Positions 36,709 through 45,842 of a stretch of DNA of 64,000 nucleotides are shown in pieces. Numbering within the stretch: the first letter of the stretch is position 1; each line of letters opens with the position of its first letter. Below the pieces are notes generated by a model. The model was not told where the DNA came from, searched no databases, and worked only from the letters and a program-made list of their open reading frames with translations. The translations under genes and the position numbers were made by a program. The stretch lies in NCBI RefSeq assembly GCF_000014145.1, contig NC_008255.1, positions 2,806,001 to 2,870,000 of the forward strand, in the 5' to 3' direction. The DNA comes from Cytophaga hutchinsonii ATCC 33406. Its GTDB lineage: Bacteria > Bacteroidota > Bacteroidia > Cytophagales > Cytophagaceae.

Positions 36709-38622
36709 ATGATATTAGATTCGAAAATACCAGACGGACCGTTAGCTGAAAAGTGGACCAAACATAAGTTCAATCTTAAATTGGTAAACCCTGCCAACAA
36801 AAGAAAGTACAACATTATTGTTGTAGGTACTGGTCTTGCAGGTGCTTCTGCCGCTGCCTCATTAGCAGAACTAGGTTACAACGTACAGGCATTCTGCTTT
36901 CAGGATAGTCCGCGCCGTGCGCACTCCATCGCAGCACAAGGCGGTATTAATGCAGCAAAAAATTATCCGAACGATGGTGACTCTGTTTACCGTCTGTTCT
37001 ACGATACAGTAAAAGGTGGTGACTACCGTGCGCGTGAAGGAAACGTTCACCGTTTAGCGGAAGTCTCTGTAAATATTATTGACCAGTGCGTTGCACAGGG
37101 TGTTCCGTTCGCACGTGAATACGGTGGCTTATTAGATAACCGTTCATTTGGTGGTTCTCAGGTATCCCGTACGTTCTATGCCCGCGGCCAGACAGGACAG
37201 CAATTATTATTAGGTGCTTACAGCGCACTTAGCCGTCAGATTCACACAGGCAAAGTAAAAATGCACACGCGTGAAGAAATGCTGGATCTGGTAATGATTG
37301 ATGGGGAAGCAAAAGGTATTGTAACACGTAACCTTGAAACAGGTAAAATTGATACACACGCTGCACACGCCGTACTTCTTTGTACAGGTGGTTACGGTAA
37401 CGTATTCTTCTTATCTACAAACGCGCAGGGTTCAAACGTAACTGCAGCATGGAGAGCACACAAACATGGTGCATTGTTTGCAAACCCATGCTTCACACAA
37501 ATTCACCCTACATGTATTCCGGTTTCAGGTGATCATCAGTCTAAATTAACATTGATGTCTGAATCACTTCGTAACGATGGCCGTGTATGGGTTCCGAAAG
37601 CAAAAGGCGATAAACGTAAAGCAAGCGAAATTCCCGAAGACGAAAGAGATTACTTCTTAGAAAGAAAATACCCGTCATTCGGTAACCTTGTTCCGCGTGA
37701 CGTGGCATCACGTAACGCAAAAGAACAATGCGATGCAGGCAAAGGTGTTGGTACAAGCGGCTTAGCTGTTTATCTTGACTTTGCTGAATCCATCAGCCGT
37801 TTGGGCGAAGACACCGTACGTGCCAGATACGGCAACTTATTTGACATGTATGCGCAGATCACCGGTGAGAATCCGTATAAAGAACCAATGCGTATCTACC
37901 CTGCCGTTCACTATACAATGGGTGGTCTTTGGGTTGATTACAACCTGATGACTACGATTCCAGGTTTGTATGCATTAGGTGAAGCGAACTTCTCTGATCA
38001 CGGTGCAAACCGTTTGGGAGCATCAGCATTAATGCAAGGTTTGGCTGATGGTTACTTTGTAGTGCCATATACAGTTGGTGATTACTTAGCTAAGATCGGA
38101 CCGAAAGCGGTAGATACGAAACACCCTGCATTTGCTGAAGCAAAAGCGAAGGTTGAAGAACAGACGAAAAAACTATTAGCAATAAAAGGAACGAAAACGG
38201 TTGCCGAATACCACCGTGAATTGGGCCACATCATGTGGGAATACTGCGGTATGGCCCGTAATGAAGCAGGTCTGAAAAAAGCACAGGTATTGATTCAGGA
38301 ATTACGTGCCGATTTCTGGAAGAATGTAAACGTAACCGGAACAAACGAAGAACTGAACCAGCAGCTTGAGCGTGCAGGCCGTGTAGCTGACTTCCTGGAA
38401 CTTGGAGAGTTGATGGTGGTAGATGCCTTGAACCGCTCTGAATCCTGTGGTGGTCACTTCCGTGAAGAATCACAGACAGAAGAAGGCGAAGCATTGCGTA
38501 ACGATGACGATTTCTGCTACGTAGCTGCATGGGAATACAAAGGCGATAATCAACCGGAAGTATTACACAAAGAAGTATTGAATTTTGAAAGTGTTAAATT
38601 AACTCAAAGAAGTTATAAGTAA
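36709..38622 (+). CDS. sdhA: Succinate dehydrogenase/fumarate reductase flavoprotein subunit
   Basis: 637 residues. FAD-binding [15 protein letters not shown], the flavin-attachment histidine in [14 protein letters not shown], catalytic stretch [13 protein letters not shown], and [12 protein letters not shown]. Oxidises succinate to fumarate. Length and motifs fit the Bacteroidota/epsilon-type enzyme. It lies 25 bases after sdhC and 1 base before sdhB. Confidence 0.96.
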   Translation: MILDSKIPDGPLAEKWTKHKFNLKLVNPANKRKYNIIVVGTGLAGASAAASLAELGYNVQAFCFQDSPRRAHSIAAQGGINAAKNYPNDGDSVYRLFYDTVKGGDYRAREGNVHRLAEVSVNIIDQCVAQGVPFAREYGGLLDNRSFGGSQVSRTFYARGQTGQQLLLGAYSALSRQIHTGKVKMHTREEMLDLVMIDGEAKGIVTRNLETGKIDTHAAHAVLLCTGGYGNVFFLSTNAQGSNVTAAWRAHKHGALFANPCFTQIHPTCIPVSGDHQSKLTLMSESLRNDGRVWVPKAKGDKRKASEIPEDERDYFLERKYPSFGNLVPRDVASRNAKEQCDAGKGVGTSGLAVYLDFAESISRLGEDTVRARYGNLFDMYAQITGENPYKEPMRIYPAVHYTMGGLWVDYNLMTTIPGLYALGEANFSDHGANRLGASALMQGLADGYFVVPYTVGDYLAKIGPKAVDTKHPAFAEAKAKVEEQTKKLLAIKGTKTVAEYHRELGHIMWEYCGMARNEAGLKKAQVLIQELRADFWKNVNVTGTNEELNQQLERAGRVADFLELGELMVVDALNRSESCGGHFREESQTEEGEALRNDDDFCYVAAWEYKGDNQPEVLHKEVLNFESVKLTQRSYK

Positions 38623-38623
38623 T

Positions 38624-39388
38624 ATGTCAGGTCACATGAATTTAACGTTAAAGGTTTGGCGTCAGAAAGATGCTAAATCTTCAGGTAAACTTGAAACATA
38701 CGAAGCGAAGGATATCTCTCCGGATATGTCTTTCCTTGAAATGATTGATGTTGTTAACGAAGGTCTGATTAAAAAAGGTGTTGAACCCATCGCTTTTGAT
38801 CACGATTGCCGCGAAGGTATCTGTGGTGCGTGCAGTATGTACATCAACGGACATGCACACGGGCCTAAAAAAGGCATTACAACGTGTCAGCTGCACATGC
38901 GCAGCTTCAAGGATGGCGAAACCATTACCATTGAACCATGGAGAGCGAAGGCCTTCCCTATTATAAAAGATTTAGTTGTTGACCGTTCTGCGTTTGACCG
39001 TATCATACAGGCAGGTGGTTATGTGTCTGTAAACACGGGCGTAACCATTGATGCAAATGCGATCGCAATCCCTAAAGAGCATGCAGACAATGCCATGGAT
39101 GCAGCAACCTGTATCGGCTGCGGTGCCTGTGTAGCAGCATGTAAAAATGCTTCTGCTACGTTGTTCTTATCTGCAAAGGTTTCTCAGCTGGCATTGTTAC
39201 CGCAAGGTCATCCGGAAAGAGCTTCGCGTGTTGAAGCAATGATCGACCAGATGGAAGCAGAAGGTTTCGGTAACTGTACAAACACAGAAGCATGTTCTGC
39301 TGAATGTCCGAAAGAAATCGGCCAGGAACACATCGCCCGTATGAACAGAGAGTTCTACGCAGCGAAATTGGCTTCTTCAAAAAAGTAA
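38624..39388 (+). CDS. sdhB: Succinate dehydrogenase/fumarate reductase iron-sulfur subunit
   Basis: 254 residues. [2Fe-2S] ligands in [29 protein letters not shown], then the ferredoxin-like cysteine groups [14 protein letters not shown] and [15 protein letters not shown]. Carries electrons from SdhA to the heme subunit. Last gene of the operon, followed by a strong terminator. Confidence 0.96.
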   Translation: MSGHMNLTLKVWRQKDAKSSGKLETYEAKDISPDMSFLEMIDVVNEGLIKKGVEPIAFDHDCREGICGACSMYINGHAHGPKKGITTCQLHMRSFKDGETITIEPWRAKAFPIIKDLVVDRSAFDRIIQAGGYVSVNTGVTIDANAIAIPKEHADNAMDAATCIGCGACVAACKNASATLFLSAKVSQLALLPQGHPERASRVEAMIDQMEAEGFGNCTNTEACSAECPKEIGQEHIARMNREFYAAKLASSKK

Positions 39389-39412
39389 GATCTTTTTACA
39401 AGATATAATCTA

Positions 39413-39442
39413 AAGCCTCCTGCTAAAACAGGAGGCTTTTTT
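39413..39442 (+). terminator. Terminator of sdhCAB
   Basis: Perfect 10-pair stem AAGCCTCCTG (39413-39422) with CAGGAGGCTT (39429-39438), loop CTAAAA, then a T-run. It lies 25 bases after sdhB. Confidence 0.88.
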
Positions 39443-39492
39443 ATTGAGCCATAAAACTAAAAAGAAAAAATATAAATTGAAGGCTTCTTTGA

Positions 39493-39544
39493 TAAATCTG
39501 ATAGTGTATGGAAACAGGTTTATTGGTGATTTATAAAAAATTTC
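39493..39544 (+). pseudogene. 3' remnant of a second copy of the YwqK-like cassette
   Basis: About 51 bases are identical to 48040-48090, including the codons for the last residues KSDSVWKQVYW and the stop. The homology continues through the following attC element. The body of that cassette is gone, so the array's left edge is a deletion scar. Just before it, AGGCTTCTTTGATAA (39481-39495) matches the left arm of the family B attC sites, suggesting a mosaic junction. Confidence 0.75.
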
Positions 39545-39733
39545 TGGTAACAATACCTACAATTTATAGCGGTTCGTTGGTCAGTAAACACTAGTACCCT
39601 TGCCTGCTCCGCCAAATTCCTGCGGAATTCTGATGGTAAAATAGAATATGATTTCCGCAGCAATTTGTTTACGCTGTTCCGTTAAACTTCTTATCTTTAA
39701 ATACCGCTACAAATTGCATGTTAACCGTTAGTG
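39545..39733 (+). repeat. attC-like element 1 (family A)
   Basis: About 189 bp. Left box TGGTAAC, right box GTTAGTG. Inverted arms CAATTTATAGCGG and CCGCTACAAATTG (12 of 13 pairs), and an inner hairpin CTGCGGAA/TTCCGCAG. Closely similar to the elements at 45648 and 48092. Confidence 0.75.
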
Positions 39734-39835
39734 GCAATTTTACTGACCGACACACTCCGACAAAAAAAAATGCGACTTTTGTCCCCGTTCTGAAATTCAA
39801 ATCGTCATTAGGACGAACAATAAAATTTTAAAAGA

Positions 39836-40180
39836 ATGAAAGAATTTGCGTTAATTTTCAGACTGAAAAACATTACTGACTTCAAACCATCACCTGAACA
39901 AATGCAGGAACGAATGAATTGGTTAGCGGGCATCGCCTCACAAAACAAGTTAGTGGACAAAGGCAATACACTTTTACCCATTCCAGGAAGTGCGAAAACC
40001 GTAAAGCCTAACAATGTGGTAACGGACGGACCTTACACCGAAATCAAAGAATTTATAAGCGGTTATGTTATTGTAAAAGCTGAAACAATTGACGAAGCAG
40101 TGGAAATTGCTAAAGCCAATCCGATTTTTGACCAAGTCGGAGGAAACATCGAAGTTCGTGAAGTTTTAAAACGTGACTAA
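39836..40180 (+). CDS. DGPF/YCII-domain protein (partner of ECF42 sigma factor)
   Basis: 114 residues with the YCII-related DGPF motif as TDGPYTEIKEFISGY (about residues 62-76), followed by D-E-A-V-E-I-A-K-A-N-P. DGPF proteins are regularly encoded next to ECF42 sigma factors and are thought to act with them; the mechanism is not known. The sigma gene follows after 2 bases. Both lie in the first intact cassette of the array. Confidence 0.9.
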   Translation: MKEFALIFRLKNITDFKPSPEQMQERMNWLAGIASQNKLVDKGNTLLPIPGSAKTVKPNNVVTDGPYTEIKEFISGYVIVKAETIDEAVEIAKANPIFDQVGGNIEVREVLKRD

Positions 40181-40182
40181 TA

Positions 40183-41433
40183 TTGGACGAAACGAAATCA
40201 CATAACGAACTTTTACCTCACTTATTCCGACAGGAATACGCTAAAATGACGGCTGTTTTATGCCGTCATTTTGGTTTAAAGCATATTGAAATTGCAGAAG
40301 ACATAGCAAGTGAAACTTTTCTGAAAGCATCCGAAAATTGGGCAATCAACGGAATACCTGAAAACCCGACAGCGTGGCTTTACGCAGTTGCCAAAAACAA
40401 GACCAAAGATTATTTCAAACACATTTCCGTTTTTGAAACGCAAATCAAAGAAGCAATAAAACCAAATGAAATTGAAACTGAAAAAGATTTTGAGTTTAGT
40501 AGTCAAAACATTTCAGACAGTCAGTTGGCAATAATTTTTGCGGTTTGTAATCCAAGCAATTCAACGGAAAGTCAAATTTGTTTGGCACTTCAAATTCTTT
40601 GCGGTTTCAGCGTGGAAGAAATCGCCAACGCTTTTCTTACAAAACCTGAAACCATTAAAAAACGCTTGCAAAGAGCCAGAACCAATCTTCGTAACGACAA
40701 TTTTAAAATCAAAACATTAGGCGAAACAGAAATCAAATCAAGATTAAACACCGTTTTAAAAACTTTATACTTGCTGTTTAACGAAGGTTATTTTTCCAAA
40801 ACCAATCATCAGTTAATCAGAAAAGAACTTTGTTCGGAAGCTGTAAGACTAACTTTAATCCTGACAGAAAACAATTACACCAACATACCGCAAACAAACG
40901 CATTACTTTCCTTAATGTGTTTTCAAAGCTCACGGCTTGAAGCAAGAACAAACGACAAAGGCGAAGCCATTTTGTTTGACGAACAGGACAAAAGTTTGTG
41001 GGACAAAACGCTGATTGAAAAAGGGAATTACTATTTGGTAAATGCCTGCAACGGAATCGAAATTTCAAAATATCATTTGGAAGCAGGCATCGCTTATTGG
41101 CATACTACACCGACAGACCAGAACAAATGGCAACACATTTTACAGCTTTATAATCAACTTGTTCTTATTGAGTATTCGCCCATAACAGCATTAAACAGGA
41201 CATTTGCATTTGCCAAAGTTTACGGACATAACCAAGCAGTATCCGAAGCCGAAAAACTAAAACTGACAGGCAACAACTATTATCACGAATTGTTAGGTTA
41301 CTTGTATGCTGATACAGACATTGACAAAGCAATTTCACATTACGAACAGGCAATCGGACTAATAAAATCCAAGACAGAAAAACAAACGCTGACAAAAGAA
41401 ATTGAACGGCTGAAAGAAAAAAACAGCAGGTAA
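40183..41433 (+). CDS. ECF42-type RNA polymerase sigma factor with C-terminal TPR-like extension
   Basis: 416 residues from a TTG start 2 bases after the DGPF gene; an ATG at 40246 would remove part of region 2. Sigma region 2 (ETFLKASENWAINGIPENPTAWLYAVAKNKTKDYFK) and region 4 (LQILCGFSVEEIANAFLTKPETIKKRLQRARTNLR) are clear. A long C-terminal extension of about 230 residues with TPR-like helices (SPITALNRTFAFAKVYG, ELLGYLYADTDIDKAISHYEQAI) marks the ECF42 group. Its stop codon lies inside the left box of the next attC element. A two-gene regulatory pair is unusual cargo for a cassette. Confidence 0.88.
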   Translation: MDETKSHNELLPHLFRQEYAKMTAVLCRHFGLKHIEIAEDIASETFLKASENWAINGIPENPTAWLYAVAKNKTKDYFKHISVFETQIKEAIKPNEIETEKDFEFSSQNISDSQLAIIFAVCNPSNSTESQICLALQILCGFSVEEIANAFLTKPETIKKRLQRARTNLRNDNFKIKTLGETEIKSRLNTVLKTLYLLFNEGYFSKTNHQLIRKELCSEAVRLTLILTENNYTNIPQTNALLSLMCFQSSRLEARTNDKGEAILFDEQDKSLWDKTLIEKGNYYLVNACNGIEISKYHLEAGIAYWHTTPTDQNKWQHILQLYNQLVLIEYSPITALNRTFAFAKVYGHNQAVSEAEKLKLTGNNYYHELLGYLYADTDIDKAISHYEQAIGLIKSKTEKQTLTKEIERLKEKNSR

Positions 41434-41576
41434 CATCGGTTTTGCGTAATGGCGAGTTAAGTGTAATTTAGCCAACGATAAAAAAAGCATTGGCTACGGT
41501 AGTGCTGAATTGAACATTTGTGCTTCGATTTCCGCCACTTCGCAAAGCCGCGGACCGGTAGGTGCAACCGTTGTGA
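41428..41576 (+). repeat. attC-like element 2 (single type)
   Basis: About 149 bp. Left box AGGTAAC overlaps the sigma gene's stop; right box GTTGTGA. Arms TTTTGCGTAATGGCG and CGCCACTTCGCAAAG pair with few mismatches, and an inner hairpin TAGCCAA/TTGGCTA is present. Box sequences are less standard than in the other elements. Confidence 0.55.
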
Positions 41577-41641
41577 ATCCAAAAGTGCAGCATTACGATA
41601 TTTTAAGACAGTCTTTATAATACAACTTAAACCCAAGCAAA

Positions 41642-41977
41642 ATGAAAACATTATTCAAATCTATTCTTCTGACAAGTATTTTATTTCTTAGTATTTTAAA
41701 TAATTTACAAGCTCAGAATAAGTATGACTATGCAATGGTTACATATAGATTTAAAGATAAAATAGTTGAAGTTGATATAAATGGTGAGGTATATACTAAA
41801 ATTGATGTAGATGTAAAAGAAAATGGCAACTCGTATTACCTTGTTTCACCGGCATTAAAACAAGTAAAAAAAATGAATAATGAAGGTTGGGAATTATTTG
41901 ATACAGCAATAACAGAACCTAATGGAGGGTATTCAATTTATCTTCTATTTAAGAAAAAAAGCAGATTGACAATTTAG
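41642..41977 (+). CDS. Cassette gene: small secreted protein
   Basis: 111 residues with a signal peptide (KTLFKSILLTSILFLSILNNLQAQ). The end K-M-N-N-E-G-W-E-L-F-D-T-A resembles the DUF4177-type E-G-W-E-L motif, but the match is short. Function unknown. The 200 bases after it, up to the next attC, hold no supported gene. Confidence 0.68.
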   Translation: MKTLFKSILLTSILFLSILNNLQAQNKYDYAMVTYRFKDKIVEVDINGEVYTKIDVDVKENGNSYYLVSPALKQVKKMNNEGWELFDTAITEPNGGYSIYLLFKKKSRLTI

Positions 41978-42179
41978 AATTTCCACTTTGTTTACATTGA
42001 ATAATCACACTAAACATTTTGGCAAATGGATTTTCGATTTGGTGTTGTGAGTAAATTGGATTTGCAGTTAATCCAGATTTAAATAGTAAACATAATAATA
42101 ACTAAAAAATATGGACTGCAATAAATATGATAATCAATAAAAATAAATGGCTTTTAAATAAGCATTCATATACGCCAGC

Positions 42180-42354
42180 ACCTAACAATAGGTAGCATTT
42201 ATTGTAGGCTTGTTTGATAATATTAATAGCGGTGCTTTCATCCGCCGCGGCGGACCGCACACAATAATTAAATTTAAAAGGTTGTGCGGGTTTGGAGTCA
42301 AGGAAATCTTGGCGCTTTCAAGGCCTACAACAAATGTAACCAGAAACGTTATAG
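42180..42354 (+). repeat. attC-like element 3 (family B)
   Basis: 175 bp. Left box ACCTAAC (fits RYYYAAC), right box GTTATAG. Arms GCATTTATTGTAGGC and GCCTACAACAAATG are complementary with one mismatch; centre has the palindrome TCCGCCGCGGCGGA and a CCGCACA/TGTGCGG hairpin. Confidence 0.8.
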
Positions 42355-42362
42355 CCAATTTT

Positions 42363-43094
42363 ATGAAGACAGCTAAATCAACGATAATTTTGACTTTGAT
42401 TATTTTCATTGTAATGACTTTGTTGACAATGAAACATGAAGCAATCTCGGATGGTATTGATACTTATGGTTTTCCATATATCTTCTATGAGCATTTTGAA
42501 GGCAAATGTGATAATTGCTATGATGATTTTGGTTTTAAACCTAGATTTTTATTTACAGATTTTTCATTAGCCTTATTATTATCATATTGTGTTATTTGGA
42601 TTAAGAATAAATTTTCAAAAAGTGAAATGCTAACACAAGACAATAATTACGTTAAAGTATTATTTCGTTTTCATAGTAACGTCTTGGACGAAGAAACAGT
42701 CGAGACAATGTGGGCGACAATAGTTGATAAAGAAAAAGGATTTTACAAACTTGACAGCATTCCATTTTATGCACCATATGTTGCATCAGACGATATTGTA
42801 TTTGCAGAGTTTGACGATCAAGAACAAATGCTAACATACCGCAAGACCGTTGGATATTCGGGCAACTCAACAGTTCAAATTGTGTTAATTGACAAGTCAA
42901 AAGATATAAATCAAATCCGTGACTTATTCAAAGAACTTGGTTGTGTTTCAGAAAAAGTGAATGAAGGATATTTTGCAATGGAAATTCCTTCAACAGTCGA
43001 CTATAAAAATATAAAGAAGAAGTTAGTCGAGCTAGAAACACAAGAGACAATAGGATACGCAGAACCTTGTTTAGCTGACGGTCATAAACTCTGA
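42363..43094 (+). CDS. Cassette gene: membrane-anchored DUF4265 protein
   Basis: 243 residues from ATG 42363. The frame is open upstream to 42210 only because it crosses the attC element. An N-terminal membrane helix (TIILTLIIFIVMTLLTM) and a second one near residue 75 precede a DUF4265-like domain (VLFRFHSN, GFYKLDSIPFYAPYVASDDIVFAE). DUF4265 proteins are of unknown function, often in accessory regions. Cassette ends are complementary (GTTATAGCC and GGTTATAAC). Confidence 0.78.
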   Translation: MKTAKSTIILTLIIFIVMTLLTMKHEAISDGIDTYGFPYIFYEHFEGKCDNCYDDFGFKPRFLFTDFSLALLLSYCVIWIKNKFSKSEMLTQDNNYVKVLFRFHSNVLDEETVETMWATIVDKEKGFYKLDSIPFYAPYVASDDIVFAEFDDQEQMLTYRKTVGYSGNSTVQIVLIDKSKDINQIRDLFKELGCVSEKVNEGYFAMEIPSTVDYKNIKKKLVELETQETIGYAEPCLADGHKL

Positions 43095-43107
43095 GAATAA
43101 CAAATGG

Positions 43108-43280
43108 TTATAACAATAAGTAGCATTTATTGTAGGCTTCTTTGATAATAAGAATAGCGGCACTTTCATCCGCCGCGGCGGACCGCACAAAATAATTAAA
43201 TTAAAATGCATGCTGGTACAGTGTTAAGGAAATCTTGGCGCTTACAAGGCCTACAACAAATGCAACCACAACCGTTATAA
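43108..43280 (+). repeat. attC-like element 4 (family B)
   Basis: 173 bp. Left box TTATAAC, right box GTTATAA. Same arms and central TCCGCCGCGGCGGA palindrome as element 3. Its left box mirrors the start of its own cassette at 42348. Confidence 0.8.
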
Positions 43281-43302
43281 GCAACCTTAGGCACACAACA
43301 AC

Positions 43303-43971
43303 ATGGACAAGACACTTTCTTATTTTGTTTATAGCCCGCCAAAGTCAAATTCTCATGGACATGGTGTACGTGACAAAAACGTAAGACGAGCAACTCAAAG
43401 ATTAATTGACAGTTTTGTAAGCAGTTTTAAAGCTACAACCGACAACAGGCTTCAATTGACTTTAAGCCACGACAAGAACAACGAGTTGCAAAAGGCACGT
43501 AACACAATTGAGAAGCTAAACAATTTCTTAGGTACTGCAAAAAGAGAATGGGACAACGCAGGATTTGAGAAAATGGAAAATACAATGACCTGGGAAAATG
43601 AAAATGCAAATATTCTCGACCTATTAGATTACATAGACAAACTAAAGGACGACAGTTTTTTGCCTTTATCTAAATACTGGATTTCTTGTTTTTATCATTA
43701 CGGAAAAAGTCCAGAGCCATATGGACATATTATGTGTTCAATTGAATCGGGAAGGCTTTTTGTCAGACTGCATTTAATTATTCCTTATCCTATCGATAAT
43801 GATAAATGTTACGAGCTGATATACAAATTTCACAAATCCCTACCGTTTAAATTAAATGGCAATCATTTTAGACGACTTGGGCCGAGCAAAAGAGGCTATG
43901 GTCAATGGAAACTGGACGAAGAAACTCAAAATCGACTTAACGAATGTTTAATAAAATCGAAGATGAAATAA
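43303..43971 (+). CDS. Cassette gene: protein of unknown function, 222 aa
   Basis: Soluble protein without signal peptide. Helical N-terminal half (RRATQRLIDSFVSSFKA, NELQKARNTIEKLNNFLG) and a mixed C-terminal half (YGHIMCSIESGRLFVRLHLIIPYPI). No recognised family. Cassette ends are complementary over 11 of 12 bases (GTTATAAGCAAC at 43274 against GCTGCTTATAAC), which supports that the cassette is one unit. Confidence 0.7.
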   Translation: MDKTLSYFVYSPPKSNSHGHGVRDKNVRRATQRLIDSFVSSFKATTDNRLQLTLSHDKNNELQKARNTIEKLNNFLGTAKREWDNAGFEKMENTMTWENENANILDLLDYIDKLKDDSFLPLSKYWISCFYHYGKSPEPYGHIMCSIESGRLFVRLHLIIPYPIDNDKCYELIYKFHKSLPFKLNGNHFRRLGPSKRGYGQWKLDEETQNRLNECLIKSKMK

Positions 43972-43978
43972 AGGCTGC

Positions 43979-44110
43979 TTATAACAGCACAGTTGCAATA
44001 GGCGGGGTTTCGTGCTTCTTAGACAGCTTTGTGGTAACGAAAAGTTCAGTTCTCCAAATGAACTTTTATGCTAAAAATCCCGCCCATCGCAAATCTGCAA
44101 ACCGTTAGCG
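43979..44110 (+). repeat. attC-like element 5 (single type)
   Basis: 132 bp. Left box TTATAAC, right box GTTAGCG. Arms TTGCAATAGGCGGG and CCCGCCCATCGCAA pair with two mismatches; inner hairpin AAAGTTCA/TGAACTTT. Length is in the classic attC range. Confidence 0.75.
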
Positions 44111-44119
44111 TATATATTA

Positions 44120-44665
44120 ATGATGAAACATTTTCTTTTTATAATTTTGATTATCTGTACTCTTTCTTGCGAAAATAGGATAGAAAAAAATCATTCGTCA
44201 ATTTGTAAGTCAGATTCAACTAATGAGAATTGGTTAAATTTTAAATATGATAGTGTAATTACCTTTGCAACTATTGACCCTTTTTATAGAATTTTAAATA
44301 AAGGGAATTTGATTGATTTATCAGAAATAAATGATACAATTTCTGTTTCATTGTCAGAAAGACAAATTGAAACTTTAGATTCAATTATAAATGGTTTGAA
44401 AAATAAGCCTGGAAAAAAAATCTTTCCAGCCGATTGTTTTAATCCTAGACACAATATAATTTTTCTAAATAGGGACACTTTAGTCAATTATATTTCGGTT
44501 TGTTATGAATGCGGATATTATCGATCAAGTAAACCTAATATTAAAGGTGATTTAAATGCATTTAAAACTTTATTCGACAATTTAGGATTAAAGGTTTTTG
44601 ACAGGCCAGATTATCATAGCAAATACTATGACTCAATCATTCAAAAACGAAAATACATACGCTAA
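44120..44665 (+). CDS. Cassette gene: lipoprotein of unknown function
   Basis: 181 residues. Hydrophobic start and lipobox-like TLSC (Cys17), then a polar mature part (VSLSERQIETLDSIINGL, ISVCYECGYYRSS). Two adjacent ATGs at 44120 and 44123 can serve as start. The stop TAA is part of the left box of the next attC element. Cassette ends are complementary over 10 of 10 bases (GTTAGCGTAT and ATACGCTAAC). Confidence 0.72.
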   Translation: MMKHFLFIILIICTLSCENRIEKNHSSICKSDSTNENWLNFKYDSVITFATIDPFYRILNKGNLIDLSEINDTISVSLSERQIETLDSIINGLKNKPGKKIFPADCFNPRHNIIFLNRDTLVNYISVCYECGYYRSSKPNIKGDLNAFKTLFDNLGLKVFDRPDYHSKYYDSIIQKRKYIR

Positions 44666-44834
44666 CAATAAGTAGCATTTATTGTAGGCTTCTTTGATAA
44701 TAAGAATAGCGGTGCTTTCATCCGCCGCGGCGGACCGCACAAAATAATTAAATTTAAAAGGTTGTGCGGGTTCGGTGTTTAGGAAAGCGCAGCGCTTACA
44801 AGGCCTAAAACAAATGCAACCACAACCGTTATAG
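44660..44834 (+). repeat. attC-like element 6 (family B)
   Basis: 175 bp. Left box CGCTAAC (overlapping the stop codon of the preceding gene), right box GTTATAG. Arms and TCCGCCGCGGCGGA palindrome as in the other family B elements. Confidence 0.82.
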
Positions 44835-44844
44835 CCAATCAGGA

Positions 44845-45246
44845 ATGAAGTCATACAAAGCAATAAAGAGCATTAGTGATAGTTTATATCTTAACCTAAT
44901 AGATGAAACGGACATACAAAAAAGACTTCAGGATGCGGTGCACCAAGTTCATGTGCAGATATCTGAAGACTTCAAATGTTTATTTGGACAAGAATTGAAT
45001 CTAAAAGACTTTCATATCTATGTAGATGACGAGACCTATCGACAAAGTGCGACCGGATTAATCTTGAACGAGACAATTATTGATTATGAAGATTTAATAA
45101 TAAGAGTTGAATGCTTGATTGATCATGGAAGAATATTAATTACAGTAAGGAAAGGAGAAGGATTTTCAGACTTTGAAGATATGGTTTTTCGAATAGCGAG
45201 AGTTCAAAACTCTGAAGGATCTAGTGAATTAAGAGATATTATATAA
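44845..45246 (+). CDS. Cassette gene: protein of unknown function, 133 aa
   Basis: Soluble, acidic, no signal peptide; starts 11 bases after the attC element. Mixed helix/strand (SISDSLYLNLIDETDIQKRLQDAVHQVHVQ, LIIRVECLIDHGRILITVRKG). Family not recognised. The cassette continues for 400 bases beyond it with a broken reading frame. Cassette ends match in 9 of 10 bases (GTTATAGCCA and TGGCTACAAC). Confidence 0.68.
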   Translation: MKSYKAIKSISDSLYLNLIDETDIQKRLQDAVHQVHVQISEDFKCLFGQELNLKDFHIYVDDETYRQSATGLILNETIIDYEDLIIRVECLIDHGRILITVRKGEGFSDFEDMVFRIARVQNSEGSSELRDII

Positions 45247-45396
45247 TCAAAATGAAAATGAATTTAGTAGAAGCTGTAAAATAAAAATCAAGAGGATCTA
45301 AGCATTTGTCTCAATTTTGATAATTAAAAGGGAATCAATTATAGTCATTATGATTACATTGCGTAAGCTCTCAAAGCCACTTGGCACAGCTAATAT

Positions 45397-45642
45397 GAGG
45401 ACTTGGTTAATATTATTTATTTAGGAAGTTTCAGTGATGATCGATTCATAGAGCCAATTATCGAGATTGTTCTTTAAAAGGATATTTTTAGGTGGTATGA
45501 TGATGAGTTGGAATCTACATTAAGAAAATGTGTGCATGCTCTTAAAACAATTGATTCTGAAAAATCATTAATAACTTTTAAAAGACTTGAAAGTCTAAAC
45601 AATGACAATGTGAAATTCGTATTGGAGATGTATGGAAAATAG
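45397..45642 (+). pseudogene. Degenerate second gene in the 44.8-45.7 kb cassette
   Basis: One frame reads EDLVNIIYLGSFSDDRFIEPIIEIVL, a stop (TAA 45475-45477), then KDIFRWYDDELESTLRKCVHALKTIDSEKS and LESLNNDNVKFVLEMYGK to a stop at 45642. It looks like a helical HEAT-like protein interrupted by a nonsense codon and lacking a start. This suggests cassette decay. Confidence 0.55.
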
Positions 45643-45647
45643 ACTGG

Positions 45648-45831
45648 CTACAACAATACCTGCAATTTATAGCGGTTCGTTGGTCAGTAAACACTAGCCC
45701 CCTTCCCTACTCCTCCAAATTCCTGCGGAATCTGATGGTAAAATAGAATATGATTTCCGCAGCAATTTGTTTACGCTGTTCCGTTAAACTTATTATCTTT
45801 AACATATCGCTAACTATGTTAAACGTTACCA
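45648..45831 (+). repeat. attC-like element 7 (family A, altered right end)
   Basis: 184 bp. Left box CTACAAC, right box GTTACCA. Shares the CAATTTATAGCGG arm and CTGCGGAA/TTCCGCAG hairpin with elements 1 and 10, but its right arm is replaced by TATCGCTAACTATG, so outer pairing is weaker. Confidence 0.68.
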
Positions 45832-45842
45832 GCAAGCATAAG

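Noticed and set aside
42210-42362. N-terminal extension of the DUF4265 cassette protein
   Set aside because: This part of the open frame is the attC element itself; the first ATG after the attC right box (42363) opens a normal membrane anchor.
45750-45842. N-terminal extension of the 182-residue cassette protein
   Set aside because: It lies within attC element 7; translation from the ATG at 45843 is more plausible.
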